The notes under the pieces are model-generated. The model did no database searches and was not told the origin of the DNA. It saw only the letters and a program-made list of their open reading frames with translations. The translations under genes were made by a program, and so were the position numbers. 9,507 nt of DNA from Nitrosomonadales bacterium (lineage in GTDB: Bacteria > Pseudomonadota > Gammaproteobacteria > Burkholderiales > Gallionellaceae): positions 1 to 9,507 of the forward strand of contig JACREA010000110.1 in the NCBI GenBank assembly GCA_016218465.1, given 5' to 3'. The first letter of the stretch is position 1. Every line of letters starts with the position of its first letter. This document shows positions 1-6,294 of the stretch, piece by piece.

Positions 1-1
1 C

Positions 2-208
2 TATAATCACCAGATGGAAGCAGCCGGGTGGGAAGCGCGCTTTTCCGCTGAAAGTCTGGGGAACAACGTGATGGCGGTATTCATCGACACCCACGGCAAC
101 GAAGCCAGGGAAGTGATAACGCTCACGCAGTTTGGCCTCCATCCCACCAAACCGGTTGTTAAGAAGACCAAAGCAAAAGCCAAACCGAAATTGAGCCATG
201 CCACCTAG
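2..208 (+). CDS. C-terminal end of a probable site-specific DNA methyltransferase (5' partial)
   Basis: The frame is open from the window edge and ends at TAG 206-208, giving 68 residues; the true start lies upstream. The segment GNNVMAVFIDTHGNEAREVI resembles the C-terminal end of the beta-class adenine methyltransferases paired with type III-like restriction subunits, where a hydrophobic strand is followed by a D-x-x-GNE motif. The catalytic and SAM-binding motifs (DPPY, FxGxG) would lie outside the window, so the enzyme class is inferred from this tail and from the neighbour. The tail ends in a lysine/alanine-rich stretch (KKTKAKAKPK). Its last 11 bases overlap the start of the helicase-nuclease gene, which suggests translational coupling, as expected for a modification gene preceding its restriction gene. 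The internal ATG at base 14 is unlikely to be a real start. Confidence 0.65.
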   Translation, partial: YNHQMEAAGWEARFSAESLGNNVMAVFIDTHGNEAREVITLTQFGLHPTKPVVKKTKAKAKPKLSHAT

Positions 209-2726
209 CCCTGACCGACAACTTTTCCGCAACGAAGACCTGGTTCTCAAAGTTAGCCCGGCGGTTGATCGCGCGCTCTGGAATGAAGGCCGGTATGAGG
301 TGTTCCTCGACGAACTGTGCGGCGGTCGCGACTACCAGAAAGATGCCATCCGTATAGCACTACGCTTTTGGCTCGGCGGCGAATACGCAAATTTGAAAGC
401 CCTTGCCAAAGCCAATTACGAGGGAAACCCCGTGTTGGAAACTCGCTACGGTTCGTGGGCGGGGATGGAACGCCACCTTCAATTACCGGAAGCACTTTCC
501 GCTTCGCTTGACCTTGCCACTGGCACTGGCAAAAGCTATATCCTTTATGGCGTTGCAGCAATTCTGCTGGCCGAGGGCGCGGTGGACCGGGTGTTGGTAC
601 TGTGTCCCTCGACGACGATCGAGGCCGGGTTGCTGGAAAAATTCCGGGAAATGGCGGGCAACGCAGACCTACGGGCCTTGCTCCCCGGAGATTCAAAAAT
701 TTCTTCGCCGCGCATTATCAACGCCTCCGAGACGATCACTGAAGGCAGTATCTGCGTGGAGAACTACCACGCGGTCCTGGAGCATGTGGGATCGAGCATC
801 CGGGAAAGCCTATATGGCAAAGGTGCGCAAACCGCAGTGCTCAACGACGAGGCTCACCACGTTGCCAATGAACCCGCAACGAAATCCAAAAAGTGGAAAG
901 AATTTTTGGACGATCCGGGCTACGGTTTCCGTTACATTCTGGGCGTTTCCGGTACCTGCTATGTGGGTGACGATTATTTTTCCGACGTGATTTACCGCTA
1001 TTCGTTGCGGCAGGCAATGGAGGATCGGTACGTCAAGCGCGTGGACTATGTGGCGGAAATGCCGCAGGCAGGCGACCCGGACGAGAAATGGCAGTTGATC
1101 CGCAATCGCCATGAAGACATTAAACGCAAGCTGAAGCGGCATAAGCTGTTGCCGCTTACGATTATCGTCACCCCCAAGATCAGCCGCTGCAAGGATGTGG
1201 CGGAAGAGCTTAAGGCCTTTTTGATTGAGACTGATGGCCTCACACCCAAAGCAGCAGATGAACTGGTGCTGGTGGTCTACAACAACGCGCCGGATGTGGC
1301 GAAACTGCCATATGTGGACAACGCCACCAGCAAGGTGGAGTGGATTGTTTCGGTATCCATGCTCAACGAAGGCTGGGATGTGAAGCGCGTGTTCCAGATC
1401 GTGCCCCATGAGGATAAAGCGTTCGACAGCAAGCTGCTCATCGCCCAAGTGCTCGGGCGCGGCCTGCGCGTTCCAAACGGATGGGACGGCCCGCAGCCCG
1501 AAGTGACGGTGTTTAACCACGATGCGTGGGCTGCCCGCATCCGGCACTTGGTCTATGAAATCCTGGAAATCGAGAAGCGGCTGTCCGCACACGTTCTGGA
1601 CAACTCTCCCTACCATTTTGACCTGCACAACATCGACTATAGCCTCGAAGCTGTCTCAGTCAAAACACCCATGTCGGGCGGCTACAAACTCTTTGAAAAG
1701 GGCTATGTTGATTTGGCCGCCGATGTTCCCGCCGAGGATGTCAGCATCGAATTTGAACGCGCCGCAACCGGCGAGCGATTTAAGTGGCAAACCACTATCC
1801 AGCGCAAAACCTACACCCCTCATGAAATTGCAGTACATATGTACCGCCGTCTGGAGGAGGAGCAAAACCCCGAAGATACCGATCCGAAAATGCGCACGTA
1901 CTACACCGACAAATTTCCCGTAGAACGATTGGAGAAGCTTGTCAAAGACTCGTTGGCGCGGCTTGATATGACAGTGGCAACTGACAGCATTCGGCAAAAA
2001 TTTCTTCAGGCACTTGGCACGCTCCGGCGCAAAACCTCCGAGAACGTGCGCTATACCTTATCTGCGGATCGCTTTCACACGTTGTCCACCCGCCAGCGCC
2101 AGTCCGATAGCGTGAGTGCGGCGGAGCTGCGTCGCGACAAGACCGTGTTTTTCACCGATCAAACCCGCGCCAGCCTTAAAGACGAGCAAATTGAATTTTT
2201 TGACGAAATTGCCGAGCCGGGCAGCGGATTCAGATGTATTCCCGTTGCCAATCGCCACGATTTCAAAACACCGCTTAATGCAACAATTGCCGACTCCGAC
2301 CCTGAGCAGCGGTTTATTAAAGCGCTGCTCGATAGTGCGAACCTGCCACACTACCAAGCATGGATTAAATCCACCTCGACACGCTTTTACGAGATTGATT
2401 ACGCCTGGAAAAAGGGAGAGCACCCAAAGCGCGGCAAATTCAACCCAGACTTTTTTATCAAGGCGGGCACTTTAATTCTCGTAGTTGAAACCAAGGGCAA
2501 TGAAGAGTTGCGCGAGTCCTCGGAGGAAAATCGCAAGAAGAATGAGTATGCCGTTGCACACTTTGATCGAGTGAACGAGCATCTGGCTCAGGAAGGCAGT
2601 TCGATTCGCTATAAGTTCAACTTTCTTACACCCAAAAACTTCGGCGTGTATTTCCAATATCTGAGCGAAGGGCGTATTGCAGATTACCGCTCTGAGTTGG
2701 ATGTAAAGTTGGAAGAGGCTGAATAG
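198..2726 (+). CDS. Type III-like restriction subunit: DEAH helicase with C-terminal PD-(D/E)XK nuclease
   Basis: This 842-residue protein has a complete superfamily 2 helicase core. Walker A ATGTGKS is at residues 107-113, motif Ia-like CPSTT at 136-140, the DEAH box at 217-220, motif III SGT at 251-253, motif V SMLNEGWDV near 387-395 and the motif VI sequence QVLGRGLRVP at 417-426. The C-terminal region has a PD-(D/E)XK nuclease signature: a conserved Glu at 703, PD at 750-751 and ETK at 764-766. Both engines look intact. In this family ATP-driven translocation on DNA precedes cleavage of unmodified, foreign DNA. It is somewhat shorter than EcoP15I Res (about 970 residues). The ATG at 198 lies inside the end of the upstream methyltransferase gene and has only a weak Shine-Dalgarno, so coupled translation is likely. 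An alternative label is a generic DEAD/DEAH helicase-nuclease of a type I/III hybrid class. The gene ends in an amber codon followed by an in-frame open stretch. Confidence 0.88.
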   Translation: MPPSPDRQLFRNEDLVLKVSPAVDRALWNEGRYEVFLDELCGGRDYQKDAIRIALRFWLGGEYANLKALAKANYEGNPVLETRYGSWAGMERHLQLPEALSASLDLATGTGKSYILYGVAAILLAEGAVDRVLVLCPSTTIEAGLLEKFREMAGNADLRALLPGDSKISSPRIINASETITEGSICVENYHAVLEHVGSSIRESLYGKGAQTAVLNDEAHHVANEPATKSKKWKEFLDDPGYGFRYILGVSGTCYVGDDYFSDVIYRYSLRQAMEDRYVKRVDYVAEMPQAGDPDEKWQLIRNRHEDIKRKLKRHKLLPLTIIVTPKISRCKDVAEELKAFLIETDGLTPKAADELVLVVYNNAPDVAKLPYVDNATSKVEWIVSVSMLNEGWDVKRVFQIVPHEDKAFDSKLLIAQVLGRGLRVPNGWDGPQPEVTVFNHDAWAARIRHLVYEILEIEKRLSAHVLDNSPYHFDLHNIDYSLEAVSVKTPMSGGYKLFEKGYVDLAADVPAEDVSIEFERAATGERFKWQTTIQRKTYTPHEIAVHMYRRLEEEQNPEDTDPKMRTYYTDKFPVERLEKLVKDSLARLDMTVATDSIRQKFLQALGTLRRKTSENVRYTLSADRFHTLSTRQRQSDSVSAAELRRDKTVFFTDQTRASLKDEQIEFFDEIAEPGSGFRCIPVANRHDFKTPLNATIADSDPEQRFIKALLDSANLPHYQAWIKSTSTRFYEIDYAWKKGEHPKRGKFNPDFFIKAGTLILVVETKGNEELRESSEENRKKNEYAVAHFDRVNEHLAQEGSSIRYKFNFLTPKNFGVYFQYLSEGRIADYRSELDVKLEEAE

Positions 2727-2741
2727 AGTTATATCGACGTA

Positions 2742-2894
2742 ATGCATACGATAATTTTTCTTAATTCCTTCCAAATCTATCCCGAGCTATGTCGAAAGAC
2801 CGCTTCGTGTATTGCCACCCTGCTCGGCAAACCAGTTAAAGTGGCGGCGCCCAATGCTTATCGCGATGTGGAAAGGGGGCTGCAATGCCAGTGA
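2742..2894 (+). CDS. Possible 50-residue small ORF, in frame with the upstream Res gene
   Basis: The ORF runs from ATG 2742 to TGA 2892-2894 and fills nearly all of the gap between the helicase-nuclease and DUF3800 genes, overlapping the latter by 10 bases. It is in the same frame as the Res gene: after the Res TAG (2724-2726) there are 55 sense codons before the next stop. The predicted peptide begins MHTIIFLNSF and ends RDVERGLQCQ; I recognise no domain. There is no good Shine-Dalgarno directly before the ATG. It could be a small protein, an amber-readthrough tail on Res, the eroded end of a once longer protein, or chance. An open frame of this length occurs by chance fairly often, so confidence is low. 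Confidence 0.25.
   Translation: MHTIIFLNSFQIYPELCRKTASCIATLLGKPVKVAAPNAYRDVERGLQCQ
2871..2879 (+). promoter_or_regulatory. Strong Shine-Dalgarno of the DUF3800 gene
   Basis: GAAAGGGGG ends five bases before the ATG at 2885. It fixes that start: upstream in the same frame a TAA occurs at 2837-2839 with no other ATG or GTG between. It also shows that the DUF3800 gene is translated independently rather than only by coupling to Res. Confidence 0.7.
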
Positions 2895-3679
2895 GTTTTA
2901 CCGTCTATGTGGATGAGTCCGGCGATGAAGGATTCGTTTTCTTGCCGGAGGAGAAGGGCAGCTCACGCTGGCTGGTGCTTTCTGCGGCAGTCTTCCGCAA
3001 GGACAACGATCTTGATGCTGTTCGTTTGATGCGCGAGGTACGCGTGAGGCTGGGCAAGGAGGCCAAGAAGGCTTTGCATTTCCGCGAGTTGAAGCATGAG
3101 CATCGCGTGCCTTATGTGCGCGCTATCGGCGAAGCTTCATTGCGCACTGTTTCGGTGTTGATCCACAAACCTTCGATCAAGGAACCGGAGCGTTTTCAGA
3201 CGGAGAAATACCGGCTTTATCGTTACGCCACACGCCTGCTGCTGGAGCGGGTTTCCTGGCTGTGCCGCGATCATCGACGCGCTGATGAAGGCGATGGGAC
3301 AGCGGAAATTATTTTCTCAAACCGCAGCGCGATGTCTTACGATGATTTGCGCGGTTATTTATCGTATTTGCGCGACAAGAGCGAACTGAAAGACATACGC
3401 ATTGATTGGTCGGTAGTGATTCCAGAGCAGGTACGGGCGGTCAATCACGACCAGCTTGCAGGGTTGCAGATTGCAGACGCGGTCGCCTCAGGGTTGTTTT
3501 TTGCGGTGAATGTGAACCAGTACGGCGAGGTGGAAAACCGGTATTTCAACTTGCTTGCACCGACTTGCTACCGCAGGCAGAAAGCGGTGGTAGGCTACGG
3601 TTTGAAGTTCTGGCCGGAAGACGTTGAGTCGTTGAGCGAAGAATTGCCGCACTTGGCAATTTTTCACTCGGGGAAATAA
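2885..3679 (+). CDS. DUF3800 domain protein, putative metal-dependent nuclease-like fold
   Basis: The 264-residue protein carries the two hallmarks of DUF3800. The N-terminal strand ends in YVDESGD (residues 8-14), and the C-terminal helix has the motif LAGLQIADAVASG (191-203). HFRELKH at 65-71 and IIFSNRS at 142-148 are further family-like positions. DUF3800 is regarded as RNase H-like, so D10, D14, E68, D189 and D198 are plausible metal ligands; activity has not been shown from this sequence. No signal peptide or membrane segment is visible, so it should be cytoplasmic. It follows the methyltransferase and helicase-nuclease genes on the same strand with a 158-base gap. DUF3800 genes are often found in defence and mobile islands, so a role as an accessory restriction component or a separate nuclease is a reasonable inference. 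Length is typical of the family, with no sign of truncation. Confidence 0.82.
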   Translation: MPVSFTVYVDESGDEGFVFLPEEKGSSRWLVLSAAVFRKDNDLDAVRLMREVRVRLGKEAKKALHFRELKHEHRVPYVRAIGEASLRTVSVLIHKPSIKEPERFQTEKYRLYRYATRLLLERVSWLCRDHRRADEGDGTAEIIFSNRSAMSYDDLRGYLSYLRDKSELKDIRIDWSVVIPEQVRAVNHDQLAGLQIADAVASGLFFAVNVNQYGEVENRYFNLLAPTCYRRQKAVVGYGLKFWPEDVESLSEELPHLAIFHSGK

Positions 3680-3681
3680 AA

Positions 3682-3816
3682 ATGCAGACCCCAGGTTCGA
3701 GTGTCTCACCCTTGCGGGCTGCCGCCGTTACCGACGACCTCTACAAAAACCCTGCGCATGTCTGCAAGCGGGATTTAGCCAGATTTGTAGGGCCGCGTCA
3801 ATCAAGTTTTAGGTGA
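3682..3816 (+). CDS. Doubtful 44-residue ORF after the DUF3800 gene
   Basis: ATG 3682 lies three bases after the DUF3800 stop codon, with GGGA (3671-3674) seven bases before it as a possible Shine-Dalgarno; the ORF ends at TGA 3814-3816. The peptide starts MQTPGSSVSP and ends GPRQSSFR. It has no recognisable domain, signal or membrane segment. The close spacing is what a real operon gene would show, but the length is within chance expectation and the DNA also folds as a hairpin, which suggests a non-coding role. Confidence 0.2.
   Translation: MQTPGSSVSPLRAAAVTDDLYKNPAHVCKRDLARFVGPRQSSFR
3739..3792 (+). repeat. Nested inverted repeat, possible structured RNA or element remnant
   Basis: CTCTACAAA (3739-3747) pairs with TTTGTAGGG (3784-3792), nine pairs with one G-T wobble. 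Inside it CCC-T-GC (3750-3755) pairs with GCGGG (3768-3772) with one bulged base, and GCA (3756-3758) pairs with TGC (3763-3765) around a four-base loop. The nesting gives a long imperfect hairpin. It has no U tract, so it is not a standard terminator. Candidates are a 3' mRNA-stabilising structure, a repetitive extragenic element or a remnant left by insertion of the cassette. Confidence 0.35.
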
Positions 3817-3826
3817 CAGATGCCGC

Positions 3827-3856
3827 GTTTATTATCAGAGGCGCAAGATAATAAAC
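3827..3856. promoter_or_regulatory. Perfect 10-bp inverted repeat, candidate operator
   Basis: GTTTATTATC (3827-3836) and GATAATAAAC (3847-3856) are exact reverse complements separated by 10 bases, so the arm centres are 20 bp apart, about two helical turns. This geometry suits a dimeric DNA-binding protein. The core TTATTATC occurs again in direct orientation at 3904-3911. The A/T-rich arms and absence of a following U run make a terminator less likely. The regulator is not identified; position suggests control of ybgC-tolQRAB. Confidence 0.45.
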
Positions 3857-3857
3857 T

Positions 3858-3883
3858 TTGATTTGGTGAAAAAACAATATAAA
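3858..3883 (+). promoter_or_regulatory. Weak promoter-like sequence before ybgC
   Basis: TTGATT (3858-3863) and TATAAA (3878-3883) resemble -35 and -10 boxes, but the spacer is only 14 bases, shorter than the usual 16-18. If TATAAA is used, transcription would start near 3890, leaving a leader of about 115 bases to the ybgC start. It lies just downstream of the inverted repeat, which would place that repeat in an activator-like position. The call is tentative. Confidence 0.25.
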
Positions 3884-4005
3884 TCAGTGCGATGGCAGAA
3901 CCGTTATTATCTTCATGGCTAGTGCAACGATATTTCCGTGATTGGCTGGGGAGGTTTAATGGGGACTGGTAAAATTGAGGCTCAACATGATGAGAGCAGT
4001 GTGGT

Positions 4006-4416
4006 ATGAGTAAGCGTGAAAAGATTTTTTCGCTGCCGATCCGCGTGTATTTTCAGGATACCGACGCGGGTGGAGTCGTCTATCACGCCAGTTATGTGAA
4101 CTTCATGGAGCGCGCGCGGACAGAGTGGCTGCGCACCTACGGCTACAGCAATGCTGGATTGATGAAGGAATTCGGCGTGGTGTTCGTGGTGCGTTCGCTC
4201 AAACTGGATTACCTCAAGCCGGCGCTGCTGGATGATTTGCTGGAAGTTACGGCGCAGGTCAAGGATGCCGGGCGTAGCCGTATTTCAATTATTCAAACGG
4301 TCCGGCGCGGGCAAGAGGTGCTGACAGAGGCGGAGGTGCATCTGGTATGCGTATCCCTGGAAAGTTTCAAGCCGGTTAGCGTGCCGGAGGTTTTAAGTAA
4401 ACAATGGAAGAAATAA
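4006..4416 (+). CDS. ybgC: YbgC acyl-CoA thioesterase, Tol-Pal cluster
   Basis: The 136-residue hotdog-fold protein matches the length of E. coli YbgC (134). The motif VYFQDTDAGGVVYHASY (residues 14-30) is the family's 4-hydroxybenzoyl-CoA-thioesterase-like active site; D20 aligns with catalytic Asp18 of E. coli YbgC, and H27 follows. The enzyme hydrolyses acyl-CoA thioesters and in E. coli associates with phospholipid-synthesis proteins at the inner face of the cytoplasmic membrane; it is not essential for Tol-Pal function. No signal peptide or membrane segment is seen. The ATG at 4006 puts the hotdog strand at the normal distance from the N-terminus, though its Shine-Dalgarno (GAGAG, near 3992) is weak. 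It is the first gene of the operon, 15 bases before tolQ, with a 326-base gap upstream. Confidence 0.95.
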   Translation: MSKREKIFSLPIRVYFQDTDAGGVVYHASYVNFMERARTEWLRTYGYSNAGLMKEFGVVFVVRSLKLDYLKPALLDDLLEVTAQVKDAGRSRISIIQTVRRGQEVLTEAEVHLVCVSLESFKPVSVPEVLSKQWKK

Positions 4417-4431
4417 TACGGAAGGAATGAA

Positions 4432-5109
4432 ATGGGAGTAACTCAGGATTTGTCATTTATAAATCTCATCATCAATGCCAGCGTACTGGTGCAGTTGGTG
4501 ATGGGGTTATTGATGTTGGTCTCGCTGATGTCGTGGTGGTACATCTTTCTGAAGATGTTTACCATTCGCAACGAGGTCAAGTTGACCGATGAATTCGAAG
4601 AAGCCTTCTGGTACAACCAGAACCTGAATGATTTATATACGCAGATCAACGGCAATTCGCTACGCGACCAGGGCGCGCTGGAGCATATTTTCTCCGCCGG
4701 CTTTGTTGAGTATATAAAACTGAAAAAACAGCATGGTGTGGATGCCAGTGCTGTGATGGAAGGCGCGCGCCGCGCGATGCGTGCGACATACCAGCGCGAG
4801 ACGGATCGGCTGGAATCGCATCTGGCGTTTCTTGCCTCGGTCGGTTCGGTCAGTCCGTATGTGGGCTTGTTCGGCACGGTGTGGGGGATCATGAATGCGT
4901 TCCGCGGACTGGCAAATGTCGGGCAGGCGACAGTGGCACACGTCGCTCCCGGCATCGCCGAAGCACTGGTGGCCACCGCGATGGGGTTGTTTGCGGCAAT
5001 ACCTGCAGTGATCGCGTATAACCGTTACGCGCACGACATCAACCGCTTGGCGACACGTTTTGAAAGTTTCACCGAAGAGTTTTCCAATGTATTGCAACGT
5101 CAGCCATGA
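4432..5109 (+). CDS. tolQ: TolQ, inner-membrane proton-channel subunit of Tol-Pal
   Basis: The 225-residue protein is a MotA/TolQ/ExbB family member with three membrane segments: about 11-40, 131-157 and 167-195. Conserved threonines in GLFGTVWG (T149) and EALVATAMG (T182) line the channel and align with E. coli T145 and T178. A large cytoplasmic loop lies between the first two segments. TolQ forms a pentamer around a TolR dimer, and proton flow drives TolA during outer-membrane constriction at division. A strong Shine-Dalgarno, GGAAGGA (4420-4426), sits five bases before ATG 4432. The gene follows ybgC by 15 bases and overlaps tolR by four (ATGA), so the stoichiometry is probably set by coupled translation. 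Confidence 0.97.
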   Translation: MGVTQDLSFINLIINASVLVQLVMGLLMLVSLMSWWYIFLKMFTIRNEVKLTDEFEEAFWYNQNLNDLYTQINGNSLRDQGALEHIFSAGFVEYIKLKKQHGVDASAVMEGARRAMRATYQRETDRLESHLAFLASVGSVSPYVGLFGTVWGIMNAFRGLANVGQATVAHVAPGIAEALVATAMGLFAAIPAVIAYNRYAHDINRLATRFESFTEEFSNVLQRQP

Positions 5110-5531
5110 GAACAATTAGCCGCTCCAATAACCGCATGATGAACGAGATCAACGTCGTTCCATATATCGACGTGATGCTGGTGTTGCTGGTGATTTTCAT
5201 GGTGACAGCTCCGCTGATGAATCCAAGCCAGATAGACTTGCCGCAGGTGGGTAAATCGTCGCCTTTGGCCCCGGCCCCATTGGAGGTCATCATCAGAAAA
5301 GACACTTCGCTGGCAATGCGCGATCATGCCAAAGGGGACAAGGAAATCAGCGTATCACGCGAAAACCTGATCGCGATTTTGAGAGCCAGGCAAGGTGAGC
5401 AAGCGAAACAGGCGGTGGTCATTTCCGCCGACAGGAACGTGCGCTACGAGGAAGTTATCAATGTGATGAATGTACTGCAACAGCAACAGATCAAGAAAGT
5501 CGGACTGTTGACGCAACTCAAATCTGAATGA
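5106..5531 (+). CDS. tolR: TolR, inner-membrane stator partner of TolQ
   Basis: The 141-residue ExbD/TolR family protein has one membrane segment (about 18-37) preceded by MNEINVVPYIDVMLVLL. D22 in it is the conserved proton-carrying aspartate equivalent to E. coli Asp23. The periplasmic part (about 40-141) carries the usual VVISADRNVRYEEVINVM segment (104-121), which mediates dimerisation and peptidoglycan binding. Length matches E. coli TolR (142). Start ATG 5106 overlaps the tolQ stop, and its own stop overlaps the tolA start, both by ATGA. Confidence 0.97.
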   Translation: MRTISRSNNRMMNEINVVPYIDVMLVLLVIFMVTAPLMNPSQIDLPQVGKSSPLAPAPLEVIIRKDTSLAMRDHAKGDKEISVSRENLIAILRARQGEQAKQAVVISADRNVRYEEVINVMNVLQQQQIKKVGLLTQLKSE

Positions 5532-6292
5532 ATACGGCGGTCCTTCACGAATCCGGCTGGCTCGAATCCTACCGGCATGAACCATACCGGCTGCCCGCGG
5601 GGATTCTGGCATTGGCTGTGCACGGCGCGTTTTTTACGCTGCTGTATTTTGGATTTTCCTGGCAGGTAATGCCGCTTGAGATGATGAATGTGGAGTTGTG
5701 GCAGAGTTTGCCGGAAACGGTTGAAGTGCCGGTTGAAAAACCCAGGGTGGAGGAGGTTGCACCGCCGCCTCAGCCAGAGAAAATTGAACAGCCTGAAATC
5801 GTGGTGCCGGATATAAAGAAGGTTGAAACCAAGCGCGTCGAGAAAAAGCCGGTAAAAAAGAAAGCAGTTGCCAAAACTGCTGGCCAGAAGTCTGCTGAAC
5901 CCAAGTCGGTCGAACAGAAGCGTGTTGAGCAGAATCAGGAAGCGCTTCTCGCCGAACAGGAAACCGAGCGTGCACGGGCCGAGCAAGCTGCGGCTAAAGG
6001 CCGCGTGGTGAATGAATACAAAGCCAAAATCCAGAACAAGATTACAATCAACATCGTGATGCCGCCGGGCGTGCCTGACGATGCGCTCGCTGTATTTCGA
6101 GTCACGCTGTTGCCGGGTGGCTCGGTGCTGAGTGCAGTCATGAAAAAGTCCAGTGGCAATGCGGCATATGACAATGCGGTGGAGCGCGCGATTCTAAAAT
6201 CAGACCCGTTGCCTTTGCCGCCTGACCCGGCGATGTTCAAGGATTTCCGAATATTGGAGCTGAAGTTTCAGCCCCGAAAACCAAAGGAGTAG
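5528..6292 (+). CDS. tolA: TolA, periplasm-spanning force-transmitting protein
   Basis: The 254-residue TonB/TolA family protein has three parts. Residues about 22-45 form the single membrane anchor, with H32 in AVHG matching the SHLS-motif histidine that contacts TolQR. Residues about 58-158 are a charged domain II rich in Pro, Lys, Glu and Ala, starting with VPVEKPRVEEVAPPPQPEK-type sequence and turning helical. Residues about 159-250 form the globular domain III (from VNEYKAKIQNKI to the C-terminus), which binds TolB and Pal. It is much shorter than E. coli TolA (421 residues) because domain II is short, as is common in betaproteobacteria. The gene overlaps tolR by ATGA; the tolB Shine-Dalgarno lies across its stop. 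Confidence 0.95.
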   Translation: MNTAVLHESGWLESYRHEPYRLPAGILALAVHGAFFTLLYFGFSWQVMPLEMMNVELWQSLPETVEVPVEKPRVEEVAPPPQPEKIEQPEIVVPDIKKVETKRVEKKPVKKKAVAKTAGQKSAEPKSVEQKRVEQNQEALLAEQETERARAEQAAAKGRVVNEYKAKIQNKITINIVMPPGVPDDALAVFRVTLLPGGSVLSAVMKKSSGNAAYDNAVERAILKSDPLPLPPDPAMFKDFRILELKFQPRKPKE

Positions 6293-6294
6293 TT

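Larger units (their letters stand above)
3680..4005. other. 326-base intergenic region between the defence cassette and the Tol-Pal operon
   Basis: This is the only long gap in the window. It contains a doubtful 44-codon ORF (3682-3816), a nested hairpin inside it (3739-3792), a perfect 10-bp inverted repeat (3827-3856), an A/T-rich stretch with a TATAAA box (3878-3883) and a third copy of the repeat half-site (3904-3911). I see no tRNA, no classical U-tract terminator for the cassette and no consensus sigma-70 promoter with proper spacing. It must nonetheless hold the upstream control region of ybgC-tolQRAB unless that operon is read from further upstream. Confidence 0.7.

Noticed and set aside
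403..990. 195-codon + strand frame inside the helicase gene
   Set aside because: It is out of frame with the DEAH helicase motifs and has an Arg/Pro/Trp-rich shadow composition.
810..1628. 272-codon open frame on the - strand
   Set aside because: It lies wholly opposite the helicase-nuclease gene, whose motifs are intact; its translation shows no domain and has the skewed composition of an antisense shadow.
3684..3725. tRNA-like GGTTCGAGT sequence
   Set aside because: It resembles a T-loop, but the flanking bases do not form the five-pair T stem and no acceptor or anticodon arm is present.
3942..3975. TTGGCT and TAAAAT as a promoter just before ybgC
   Set aside because: The spacer is 22 bases, too long for a sigma-70 promoter, and no alternative -35 box fits.
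4762..4771. GGCGCGCGCC palindrome in tolQ
   Set aside because: It encodes the Gly-Ala-Arg-Arg run and is explained by GC-rich codons; there is no spacer or context for a site.
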